A stretch of DNA of 12,609 nt from Candidatus Woesearchaeota archaeon (GCA_030591125.1 JAUVBP010000012.1:1-12609); one strand, 5' to 3'. Positions 5,695 to 12,608 are shown, counted from the stretch's first letter. Notes: generated by a model not told the origin, from the sequence alone. Numbers and translations: made by a program.

Positions 5695-7002
5695 ATGACC
5701 AATACAAAATTAGCATATATCGTCGGAAAGCACTTCGATGGACATGATCAGGCACTTGATGTGACCTTGCGGTTCCCTGTCAAGAATAAGCTTGAGAAGA
5801 TGACTTTAGTTCCGGGAAGTTCCCTATATGGGTCGATTGCAGGCCTGCCTTTAGAGACCCTAGTAGATCTCACGGATAAGAGCTTCCGTGTCGTTGCGAC
5901 ATCTGACATTGCAGACAGGACCGGAAAAGGTGATTTCCAGAAAGGGACTATAAGGGACTACATCTCACATGAGGATCAGGCCAATAGGCATCTATTGCTG
6001 AGGGATCCCCTATACTTCTCAGTGCAGAAGATCAGGGATACATTCAACAGAGGTATAGTCAAGTTCTTTGCCGATCGCGATGTCTCTTGGGTCCTTCCAA
6101 GCATCCTGACTAAAGCTACAGAAGCCTGTGAGGACGTAAGCACGCTCTTCTGGACTGAATACAACAACAGTTCTTTAGGTGTAGACGAAAAGCTGGCGCT
6201 TGCACAGACAGTCCAGTTGCACCTGGAAGCTATGTGTTCATCATTCGGTAATATATTCTCCATAGCGCCATCATTCCGGCATGAATTGGGTAAACCAACA
6301 AAAAAGCATCTGCTTGAATATTGGCATGTGGAAGCAGAGCTCGTCGATGTGAAACTGGAGGGGCTGATGGACTTTGTCGAAGATATGCTGAAGTACTGCC
6401 TGGAATCCACTCTGGCCGAATCTAATACTGAAGTCTATTTTGTCAGTGATGCGCTTGGCTTCGACAAGTCACATTTTGAAAATATCCGGATGCCTTATGA
6501 GCGGATCACTTACTGTGATGCAATCACGAAATTGCAAGGAGTCAATTATATCAATCCTGAGACCCAACAGGTCATCCGGTGGGGTGAAGATTTTGACTTG
6601 GGTGCAGAATCAATAATCTCTGAAGATAACCCTGTCTTTGTATACCACTGGCCGGATGAGCTGAAAGCATTCTATTTCACCCGGTTCAAGCAAGGTGATA
6701 AGATATTAGCGAGAAGTTTTGACCTCTTAGGTATGCGCAAGGGAGAGATAGTGGGCGGTGGTGAACGAGAACATAATTATGATGAGTTCAAGCTGCTCCT
6801 GGATAGACAGGTAGAAGTCATCAGGAAGCATAATCATGACCCGAAGGATTATAGATATTATGAAGACCTGAGATTGATAGGTACGTTGCCGCATGCAGGG
6901 TTCGGAATGGGCATTGAAAGGGCGCTTGCATTCGTCTTCAATCTTGATGATGTGAGAATGGCATCCTTATTTCCCAGAGATAAGCTCAGGGTATATCCTT
7001 GA
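5695..7002 (+). CDS. Asparaginyl-tRNA-synthetase-like adenylating enzyme, class IIb catalytic core with divergent N-terminus (435 aa)
   Basis: The catalytic core (about 98-435) is clearly AsnRS-type: LLRDPLYFSVQKIRDTFNRG and the motif 1 helix/strand (about 108-150), motif 2 SIAPSFRHE with F194-R195-x-E197 followed by HLLEYWHVEAEL, the AsnRS-like EDMLKYC stretch (229-235), KAFYFTRF (324-331), GEIVGGGERE (350-359), and motif 3 GFGMGIERAL with R409. ATP and adenylate-binding residues therefore look intact. The first 95 residues are about 30 shorter than the OB-fold tRNA-binding domain of archaeal AsxRS and lack its GWV / R..G / F..lRD signature. This suggests a tRNA-independent role, as in the AsnRS-related asparagine synthetase (AS-AR) of archaea, or amide ligation onto a peptide. 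A weak GGTG precedes the ATG. Linkage to the radical SAM gene (12-base gap) points to a shared pathway. An authentic but divergent AsnRS remains possible. Confidence 0.8.
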   Translation: MTNTKLAYIVGKHFDGHDQALDVTLRFPVKNKLEKMTLVPGSSLYGSIAGLPLETLVDLTDKSFRVVATSDIADRTGKGDFQKGTIRDYISHEDQANRHLLLRDPLYFSVQKIRDTFNRGIVKFFADRDVSWVLPSILTKATEACEDVSTLFWTEYNNSSLGVDEKLALAQTVQLHLEAMCSSFGNIFSIAPSFRHELGKPTKKHLLEYWHVEAELVDVKLEGLMDFVEDMLKYCLESTLAESNTEVYFVSDALGFDKSHFENIRMPYERITYCDAITKLQGVNYINPETQQVIRWGEDFDLGAESIISEDNPVFVYHWPDELKAFYFTRFKQGDKILARSFDLLGMRKGEIVGGGEREHNYDEFKLLLDRQVEVIRKHNHDPKDYRYYEDLRLIGTLPHAGFGMGIERALAFVFNLDDVRMASLFPRDKLRVYP

Positions 7003-7035
7003 TGGTCATTTGGTGTGAATCGCTAAAAACCTAAG

Positions 7036-7060
7036 GTGAAACATTTATAATATATTTCAC
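7036..7060 (+). promoter_or_regulatory. TATA/BRE promoter inside an inverted repeat, upstream of the MBL gene
   Basis: GAAACATTTATAA (7038-7050) matches an archaeal BRE plus TATA box; the identical 13-mer recurs on the minus strand at 12548-12560. The TATA box lies inside the perfect inverted repeat GTGAAA (7036-7041) / TTTCAC (7055-7060). A repressor bound there would block TBP. The predicted transcript start falls about at the first or second ATG (7068, 7074), so the mRNA is probably leaderless. Confidence 0.6.
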
Positions 7061-7067
7061 TGTTTGT

Positions 7068-7943
7068 ATGACTATGAAACTGACAATCTTAGGTAGCGGG
7101 GGATTCCAGACAATACCCCGACCTGCCTGCAAGTGCAAGATCTGTACCGAAGCGCGTGAACGCGGAGTCCCGTATAGCAGGAACGGCCCGTCAATATTCA
7201 TCGAGGGCATAGATACGCTGATCGATACTCCTAAAGATATCATCAATTCTGTCAATCGCGAGAGGATAACCGAGATCAGGAATATACTGTTCACTCATTG
7301 GCATCCGGACCATACTGAGGGCATGAGGATAGTCGAAGAGCTCACCTGTGATTGGAGCGGAGAAGAACCATTTGAACTCAGGAACCAAGGCGTGCCGATA
7401 ACAGTATCTGCTCCGCAAGGGGTCCTTGAGGAAGTAAAGAACATACGATCACCTTCAGGAAGCTATCTTGATCACTTCGAGTCTAAAGGATTCATAGTGA
7501 CTGCACCTCTTGAGTTTGGTGTTGTCAAACGATTCGGGGACATATCTATCACACCCATCAAGAATAACTGTTCTGCATCGCTGACTTCTGCATCGTACAT
7601 CATACAAGAGGGTGATAAGAAAGCAGTCTATATGCCCTGTGATGTCAAGCCTTATGATGATCTGGACTTTCTGGAAGGAGCTGACCTGTTCATTGTAGGG
7701 TCCCCTTTCTTTGAGTCGAAGTCAGGGCTGAACAGGGTACCCGAGAGCCACCCATTAAGAGCTGAGCTATTCTCTTTTGAAGAGATAACGGCCATCATAA
7801 GGAAATATAATATCAAAAAGACGATCATAGTACATATTGAAGAGATGTGGGGGCTATCTTTTGATGATTTTAAGGTACTTGAAGAACGCTATAAAGATAG
7901 TAATATATTCTTTGCATATGATGGGCTTGTTCTTGGGATATGA
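7068..7943 (+). CDS. PhnP/PqqB-type metallo-beta-lactamase-fold protein (291 aa)
   Basis: The start MKLTILGSGG is the first strand of the MBL fold; ATG 7068 and ATG 7074 are both possible, with 7074 fitting a leaderless transcript slightly better. CKCKIC (C21, C23, C26) is the structural-zinc motif of the PhnP/PqqB group, and H228 (ESHPLRAE) could supply the fourth ligand. The catalytic motif HWHPDH (77-82) is intact, and D192 (MPCDVKPYDD) and H256 (IIVHIEEM) fit the later metal ligands. The histidine normally found between them seems replaced by Asn (TPIKNNCSAS, about N166-N167), so metal binding or chemistry may be altered. PhnP is a cyclic phosphodiesterase of phosphonate breakdown and PqqB acts in PQQ biosynthesis. 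Here no phosphonate genes are present, and the radical SAM neighbour favours a PqqB-like maturation role. It has its own promoter but is co-directional, 65 bases after the AsnRS-like gene. Confidence 0.85.
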   Translation: MTMKLTILGSGGFQTIPRPACKCKICTEARERGVPYSRNGPSIFIEGIDTLIDTPKDIINSVNRERITEIRNILFTHWHPDHTEGMRIVEELTCDWSGEEPFELRNQGVPITVSAPQGVLEEVKNIRSPSGSYLDHFESKGFIVTAPLEFGVVKRFGDISITPIKNNCSASLTSASYIIQEGDKKAVYMPCDVKPYDDLDFLEGADLFIVGSPFFESKSGLNRVPESHPLRAELFSFEEITAIIRKYNIKKTIIVHIEEMWGLSFDDFKVLEERYKDSNIFFAYDGLVLGI

Positions 7944-7954
7944 TTTGTGTTTGA

Positions 7955-7987
7955 GGTAGTATCCCTGATGTATGAAGATATACTACC
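7955..7987 (+). repeat. Inverted repeat downstream of the MBL gene
   Basis: GGTAGTAT (7955-7962) and ATACTACC (7980-7987) are perfect reverse complements around a 17-base spacer, starting 12 bases after the MBL stop codon. It may be a 3'-end hairpin of the MBL mRNA or an operator for the promoter that begins 10 bases further on. No T-tract follows it, so it is not a standard terminator. Confidence 0.4.
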
Positions 7988-7996
7988 AACTCCTGA

Positions 7997-8063
7997 CCAA
8001 AACATTTAAATACTAGATTGCATGGGTTAATCTAATACTAGTATACGAATTATACACATTCGT
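7997..8063 (+). promoter_or_regulatory. Promoter with BRE/TATA and two palindromes, upstream of the multi-Ig protein
   Basis: CAAAACATTTAAATAC (7998-8013) resembles the BRE/TATA of the MBL promoter and would start transcription near 8034. At that point lies a perfect 10-bp palindrome, ATACTAGTAT (8035-8044), directly followed by an inverted repeat ACGAAT (8045-8050) / ATTCGT (8058-8063). Palindromes at the start site are typical operator positions for archaeal repressors, but no regulator gene is seen nearby. Confidence 0.5.
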
Positions 8064-8247
8064 CTACTATAATGACAACGCAGTCGAAAGTGGCGATATT
8101 GACAACAACTGGCATTGTAGGAAGGTGCTGGTAAGTGAAGACAGTGGGGCATGGTTGACGCGATTTACTCTTGTATACAGGTTAGGCAGTAGGGGTCCGG
8201 GCAATAGCCTGTGAATTCTGCCGACTTAAATTGTTAAAAAAAAGAGG
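8034..8247 (+). other. Long probable 5' leader, structured, without a clear ORF
   Basis: If the TATA box near 8005 is used, the mRNA has a leader of about 213 nt, long compared with the leaderless genes around it. The 3' half can fold: GGCAG (8185-8189) with CTGCC (8218-8222) encloses GGGC (8199-8202) and GCCT (8207-8210), while ACAGG (8177-8181) with CCTGT (8208-8212) is an alternative pairing. Two tiny ORFs (8072-8134, 20 codons; 8151-8192, 13 codons) have little support. The leader ends in an A-rich run and AGAGG just before the TTG start. It could be a cis-regulatory RNA or contain a separate small RNA. No known riboswitch was recognised. Confidence 0.35.
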
Positions 8248-10944
8248 TTGGTCTCCATCAGGAAAAGAGGTGCGAGTTTACTTGGAGCGATGTTGCTCTT
8301 GGCAGCTTGTTTTGTATGCGCTGAGCCAGAGCTATCTCTATCACCTTTAGAATTCTATGAGACAAATGAAGCCAGCTTCCAGCTTGACCTGAACAACTTC
8401 GGCAATGACTATGAGATCACAAGCGTTGCAATAGAAGCAGAAGGACTATCTATAATAGCATCAGTGGATTACAGAGGATGGACAGAAGAACAGAACGTGT
8501 CCGTAGCGATCTGGAGTGAAGGCAGCATAGGAACAAATGTCAAGCTCATAGTATTCGAATATCTCACTGAAGCACCTTTAGTATATGAAGATATAACATC
8601 ACAATCAACAATCATACTTACAGATGAAGAAGGAATAACACATGAGTTCTCTTTTGATGTCAATGTACTGAATGATGATAGTGCCCCAGAGCTTGAATTG
8701 GCTTCACCTGTAGATGAAGGATTCGTCAAGATGGGCAGTGTCCTAGATATCATAGCGAATGTAACAGATGACGAGACAGCAGTAGAGAACGTAGTGTTCA
8801 GCTGGATCGAATGTAATCCAGATAATGAGAGTGAAGAACAAGAGACAGTCCTTGAACTATCAGAAGGGCTTTACACAGGCCAGGCAGACACGTCAGCATA
8901 TGAAGATGGCGAAGAGATCTGCTATGGCATCACAGCATATAACAAAGGTGGTGAGTCTGCAGAACAGACAGGCAGTTTCACTATCGATGGCGCTCCACCA
9001 AATGTGACTTTAGTGTCTCCCGACGACAATGCGGTAATCGGACTGAGCCAGGAATTCAGCTTTTTCGCTGCAGATAACCTGGCCAAAACAGTTACGTGCA
9101 GCATCTACATAGACGGCATTGAGTACAGAATAGACATTGAAGCACCCAATATGGCAATTGTAACCATACCAAGTGCAGACTTGGAAGAAGGAGAACATGC
9201 ATGGGAAGTCAGGTGCACAGATCCCGCCGGATGGACAGGGATCAGCGCGGCAAGGGTGTATGATTTAGATAAGACACCGCCTGCAATAGTAATGAAATCA
9301 CCGGAAAACAACAGCATCATTGCGGACTCAACGGAATTGGAGTTCGAGGTCACCGACAATTATGGCTTGGCAAGCATTCTTTTCGTCAGGGACGGCAATG
9401 AGACTGAAGTGGAAAGCGATTTCACAGTCGATGTCAGCGACTGGCCAGATGGACCGAGCGAATTTGCGGTCAAAGCGGAGGATCCTGTCGGAAATCAGGC
9501 TGAGCAGACCTATCGTATAAGAGTCGACAGGACTCCTCCGCAGGTTGATTTATTAGGGCCTGCTGACGGAGATACGAGTGACGTGCATGTAAACTTCTCA
9601 TACAGGGTGCTGGACGACTACGATGAAGAAATGGACTGCAGAGTATTCGTGGATGATGTAGAATTACAGCAACACACCGCGCAGAGGGGAGCTGAGACAG
9701 CCCGGTCTGAATTACTGGCGGCCGGAGACTATATGTGGAGGGTTCAATGTATCGACGACGCCGGAAACAGCGGCGAAAGCGACGAAAGACAGGTGACGGT
9801 AGTGGATTTGACCGGACCAGACATCGTAGACAACAGCGCTGATAAGGTCTTCAGGGGTGATCCTATAGAAATAAGCCTCGTAGTGACTGACATCAGCGGA
9901 GTAGACCGAGTGACAGCAGTACTAGTAGATCCTCATGGTGAAATCCAAACCATACCCTTAGATAGAGAAGATACTATATACGCTGCATCTGTCGCGACAA
10001 CAGTGACGTCCGCTGTGGGCACTTACACCCTGGAGGTGTACAGTGTCGATACATTGAACCATTCTAATACCTTGACATCTGAGATAGAAGTCACTTACAA
10101 ATATGTGATCGCCCTGGATCTTGATCCTGTGACTGCAGCACCTGGAAGCCAGGTGACTGTGACCGGAGCGATAGTGTATGATGCAGGGACTCCAGTACCT
10201 GAGGATGCCGCAACCCTAGCCCTTCCTGAGGGAGATGTGGATGTGACGCTGGACCAAGGAGGTTTCAGCCATGCATTCACAGCACCTGCAGAGGAAGGAG
10301 CGTATGACCTGACAGTGACTATCCTGAGTGACGGTAATTCTGAGGAGTATTCCAAGACAGTGCAGCTCAATGTACAGACACCACAGGCACAGGGCAGTTC
10401 CGGAGGATCAGGTGGTGGGCGAAGAAGCTATCCAGATACTGTCCAGATCATTGAAGACGATTGCGACGCTGACTGGACCTGTACTGCCTGGACCATGTGT
10501 GAGGACAGCATGCAGGAGAAGATCTGCGTGGACCTGAACAGTTGTGATGATAGCACGAAGAGAGTGGAGACGAGATCATGTAAGGGTGAAGAGGAGGAAG
10601 GAGACGATGATGGAGAGACAACAGAAACAGATACAGCCACTGCATCTAGAAAACCATTACCAGAACCCGAGGAGCACACGGTTGACGCGACTGGTGAAGA
10701 TGAAGAATCTTCAGCAGGCATTGGAAAAGCCATTGGCTTCATGAGTGACATAACTTTTGATTGGCTCAGTGCACTCATCGTCCTGATGGCTGCAGGATTG
10801 ATTGTGGGCGTGCTTGCAAAATACGGCTGGAGCAATGGTGACAACCGGAAGAAGCCTGTAGCAGTAGACCTGCTCGGGAAAGGCGATAGATTAGGCCTTG
10901 AGTCCTACCTGGATGGCAGGTCATCAAGAAGGGGAAAATTCTAG
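8248..10944 (+). CDS. Large secreted, membrane-anchored multi-Ig-like surface protein (about 898 aa)
   Basis: The N-terminus is a signal peptide (MVSIRKRGASLLGAMLLLAA). Cleavage could be after VCA at about residue 25, or at a lipobox-like LAAC (Cys21). At least four Ig-like repeats of about 85-100 residues follow, starting near 146, 249, 343 and 429 with the recurring PPxVxLxSPxDG-type strand (PPNVTLVSPDDN, TPPAIVMKSPENN, TPPQVDLLGPADG), and a more divergent one near 522. Another beta domain spans about 618-710. A Gly/Ser linker (715-726) leads to a compact Cys/Trp motif with six Cys (739-778, including DWTCTAWTMC), an acidic Thr/Glu stalk (780-825) and one transmembrane helix (about 838-857) with a basic cytoplasmic tail. 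The TTG at 8248 is chosen because an in-frame stop lies at 8227-8229; ATT at 8230 is the only other upstream candidate, and the AGAGG is very close. An adhesion or envelope role is inferred. The gene is coupled to the SpoIIM-like gene downstream. Confidence 0.75.
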   Translation: MVSIRKRGASLLGAMLLLAACFVCAEPELSLSPLEFYETNEASFQLDLNNFGNDYEITSVAIEAEGLSIIASVDYRGWTEEQNVSVAIWSEGSIGTNVKLIVFEYLTEAPLVYEDITSQSTIILTDEEGITHEFSFDVNVLNDDSAPELELASPVDEGFVKMGSVLDIIANVTDDETAVENVVFSWIECNPDNESEEQETVLELSEGLYTGQADTSAYEDGEEICYGITAYNKGGESAEQTGSFTIDGAPPNVTLVSPDDNAVIGLSQEFSFFAADNLAKTVTCSIYIDGIEYRIDIEAPNMAIVTIPSADLEEGEHAWEVRCTDPAGWTGISAARVYDLDKTPPAIVMKSPENNSIIADSTELEFEVTDNYGLASILFVRDGNETEVESDFTVDVSDWPDGPSEFAVKAEDPVGNQAEQTYRIRVDRTPPQVDLLGPADGDTSDVHVNFSYRVLDDYDEEMDCRVFVDDVELQQHTAQRGAETARSELLAAGDYMWRVQCIDDAGNSGESDERQVTVVDLTGPDIVDNSADKVFRGDPIEISLVVTDISGVDRVTAVLVDPHGEIQTIPLDREDTIYAASVATTVTSAVGTYTLEVYSVDTLNHSNTLTSEIEVTYKYVIALDLDPVTAAPGSQVTVTGAIVYDAGTPVPEDAATLALPEGDVDVTLDQGGFSHAFTAPAEEGAYDLTVTILSDGNSEEYSKTVQLNVQTPQAQGSSGGSGGGRRSYPDTVQIIEDDCDADWTCTAWTMCEDSMQEKICVDLNSCDDSTKRVETRSCKGEEEEGDDDGETTETDTATASRKPLPEPEEHTVDATGEDEESSAGIGKAIGFMSDITFDWLSALIVLMAAGLIVGVLAKYGWSNGDNRKKPVAVDLLGKGDRLGLESYLDGRSSRRGKF

Positions 10945-10947
10945 AGG
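10943..10947 (+). promoter_or_regulatory. Shine-Dalgarno overlapping the upstream stop codon
   Basis: AGAGG overlaps the TAG stop (10942-10944) of the multi-Ig gene and sits 6 bases before the ATG at 10954. This arrangement favours translational coupling, so the surface protein and the SpoIIM-like protein are probably made from one mRNA. Confidence 0.5.
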
Positions 10948-10953
10948 TATCTT

Positions 10954-11805
10954 ATGGTTCTCGAGGAGCTGTTCAATGCGCTAAAGGTAAAGCATAGGCC
11001 ATACATGGCGTTCTTTCTTGCGTTCATATTCACGTTCATAGCATTCTTCGTAGCGTTCATATTCTTCAGAGATAATATGTCTATCGCGCTCATCTTTCTT
11101 ACTACTCTGTTGCTGGTCCCTACGCTCATAACTCTTATACGTCTTGAAGAGGCAGTCGAGCGGAAAGAAGGATTGAAACATTTCGTCCGCAACCACAAGG
11201 AGATATTCGAGGCATACCTTTTTGCATTCTTTGGGGTCTTTGTCGCGTATCTTGTGTTAGGGTTCGGCGCGTATGACAACCCTGAGCTGTATGGCAGCCT
11301 TTTCAATTTCCAGACAGATTACCTAAGTTTCCAGCAGGGTGTGACTGAGGAGACTGTCAGCACTTTTGTTGAAGGGGTAGATGTGAATACTTTCTCAAAA
11401 CTGATGGGTCTATTTGCTCATGACCTCCTTGTCCTTGTGGTGTGTTTTGTGCTGTCTTTCTTCTATGGGGCCAGCGCGATATTCCTGATAATGCTGAATG
11501 CCAGCGTGTTCGCCAATTTTGTCATATTTGTGTCAAAATCCTTGGCAGATAACTTCATGCAGGGGTTGCAGGTGTTCGGATTCTTCCTGATACACATGAT
11601 ACCGGAAGTGAGCGGTTTCCTTCTGGCGGCTATCGCAGGAGGAGTGGTGTCCAAAGCGGTCTTTGAAGAGAAGAAAGGGTCAAAGGCATTCAGGAACGTG
11701 TTCAAGGACGCTACAGTGCTGATGCTGATCGCTATAGAGTTAGTGTTTGTCGCTACGGTATTAGAAGTCCTGGTGACTGCGCCGTTGTTCCAGGCGTTCT
11801 TTTAA
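10954..11805 (+). CDS. SpoIIM/DUF95-family multi-pass membrane protein (283 aa)
   Basis: Integral membrane protein with about six hydrophobic segments (approximately 18-38, 43-63, 85-106, 154-193, 207-235, 254-278). The stretch LSFFYGASAIFLIMLNASVF (167-186) and HMIPEVSGFLLAAIAGGVVS (214-233) match the family hallmark of a HxxPE-type motif followed by a small-residue-rich helix. In Bacillus, SpoIIM belongs to the septal peptidoglycan-remodelling complex of sporulation. Archaeal members are widespread and uncharacterised, and sporulation is not implied. A loop of about 45 residues between segments 3 and 4 is acidic. It lies 9 bases after the multi-Ig gene with an overlapping ribosome site, hinting at a shared envelope function such as export or anchoring. 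Its TAA stop overlaps the stop of the convergent gene. Confidence 0.85.
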   Translation: MVLEELFNALKVKHRPYMAFFLAFIFTFIAFFVAFIFFRDNMSIALIFLTTLLLVPTLITLIRLEEAVERKEGLKHFVRNHKEIFEAYLFAFFGVFVAYLVLGFGAYDNPELYGSLFNFQTDYLSFQQGVTEETVSTFVEGVDVNTFSKLMGLFAHDLLVLVVCFVLSFFYGASAIFLIMLNASVFANFVIFVSKSLADNFMQGLQVFGFFLIHMIPEVSGFLLAAIAGGVVSKAVFEEKKGSKAFRNVFKDATVLMLIAIELVFVATVLEVLVTAPLFQAFF

Positions 11806-12245
11806 TGCTTCAGAAGCCTTATCGATACAGGAAGCTTCTTCTCGCCGCCAGGTGCGCCGATCCGCCTGTAATACTGGAGTTCTATAGGGCCTTCTTTACG
11901 CATCGTGAGGTCGCAGCCTGTGATGTTCTCTTTCATCAGCTCATGGGCTGTCAGATCGTATCCTATATTCTTGATGCACGCGAGGACCTTGCGGATGTAT
12001 GGGTGTGACTCAACAGGTCTTCCTCCTGCAATGTATAGTTCAGAATCTTTCTGTGCATTGGCTACCAGCCATATCAGGTATTCCTGAAGATCATTCTTAA
12101 GAGTCAGATGCGCAAGAGTTCCCTTGTCACCTTTTCTTGTGGCTACGGCGATGTATTGCTCCAGGTCAAGTGTCTGTGCTTCGTCATGCACAGAAAAATC
12201 TATATTCTCCATCTTCCATGCATCGACGTAGAGTGTGTTGGCCAT
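11802..12245 (-). CDS. Hypothetical protein with possible CheD-like fold (147 aa)
   Basis: Not firmly recognised. The order of motifs recalls CheD, the chemoreceptor glutamine deamidase: GTLAHLTL (42-49) resembles the CheD G-x-x-H-x-x-L strand with its catalytic His, ELYIAGGRPV (69-78) resembles the FGGA strand, and the helix RKVLACIKNIGYDLTAHEL followed by TGCDLTMRKEGPIELQ (109-124) resembles the final CheD strands. The catalytic Cys expected in a GLGSC motif is missing; the equivalent region reads YIAVATRKGD. If related, the protein is probably inactive as a deamidase or has another role. No signal peptide or membrane segment is seen. It starts one base after the stop of the upstream 88-aa gene, so the two form an operon. 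Confidence 0.6.
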   Translation of the reverse strand: MANTLYVDAWKMENIDFSVHDEAQTLDLEQYIAVATRKGDKGTLAHLTLKNDLQEYLIWLVANAQKDSELYIAGGRPVESHPYIRKVLACIKNIGYDLTAHELMKENITGCDLTMRKEGPIELQYYRRIGAPGGEKKLPVSIRLLKH

Positions 12246-12246
12246 C

Positions 12247-12513
12247 TTATAGTTTGTTGTACTTACAGAACCTCTCGAAATGCGGCAGGTATCTGCTCAC
12301 ATCATTATCATGATCGAATGCTGTCCTGATCAGGCTTTCCAGAAGCGTGGCTTTCTCCCTGACGAGTATCTCTGAGTGCTGGACAATCCTCCAATAGTTC
12401 CTGTCACAGTCTGACTGGGTTATCCTTTTACTGTCAGGCTCCATTAATCCATCTCTCTGACGGAGCTTGAGCTCTGCGTTGAGAGCATCGTAGAGTGTGA
12501 ATTGTCTTTTCAT
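12247..12513 (-). CDS. Small hypothetical protein, charged and helical (88 aa)
   Basis: I do not recognise it. It is a charged, probably alpha-helical soluble protein with two Cys (36 and 83) that do not form an obvious metal motif, and with His and aromatic residues at the C-terminus (YLPHFERFCKYNKL). A good BRE/TATA box lies 33-46 bases upstream, and the CheD-like gene starts one base after its stop, so co-expression and possibly a shared complex are likely. There is no strong Shine-Dalgarno; the predicted leader is only about 10 bases. Confidence 0.6.
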   Translation of the reverse strand: MKRQFTLYDALNAELKLRQRDGLMEPDSKRITQSDCDRNYWRIVQHSEILVREKATLLESLIRTAFDHDNDVSRYLPHFERFCKYNKL

Positions 12514-12544
12514 AGTATTGCCCTTGCTCTTTCTTGAATCATTG

Positions 12545-12561
12545 GTTTATAAATGTTTCGG
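12545..12561 (-). promoter_or_regulatory. BRE/TATA promoter of the two-gene minus-strand operon
   Basis: Read on the minus strand the box is CGAAACATTTATAAACC; it contains the same 13-mer GAAACATTTATAA as the MBL promoter. The predicted start is near 12524, about 10 bases before the ATG at 12513. This is the clearest archaeal promoter of the window. Confidence 0.65.
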
Positions 12562-12593
12562 TTATTACTCACTGTATAGTAGTAATTTTAGTA

Positions 12594-12608
12594 AGCTTTT
12601 TATATAAG
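12594..12608. promoter_or_regulatory. TATA-like box at the window edge
   Basis: TTTTTATATAA (12597-12607) is a good TATA box on the plus strand for a gene starting beyond the window; TTATATAAAAA on the other strand is also acceptable. The direction cannot be decided without more sequence. Confidence 0.3.

Noticed and set aside
5695..7002. Ordinary housekeeping asnS
   Set aside because: The tRNA-binding N-domain signature is missing and the gene is tightly linked to a radical SAM gene; kept only as an alternative.
4501..7943. A true PQQ or mycofactocin cluster
   Set aside because: The peptide has no Tyr, PqqC and PqqD (or MftB) are absent, and the AsnRS-like gene is foreign to both pathways.
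8072..8134. 20-codon ORF in the leader before the multi-Ig gene
   Set aside because: No SD, TATA spacing does not fit, and no distinctive composition; it may be chance.
8170..8225. A tRNA gene in the leader region
   Set aside because: Stems and GGGTCC-like stretch do not assemble into acceptor, anticodon and T arms with a GTTCRA loop.
10954..11805. Evidence of sporulation
   Set aside because: SpoIIM/DUF95 proteins are common in non-sporulating archaea; the name does not carry the function.
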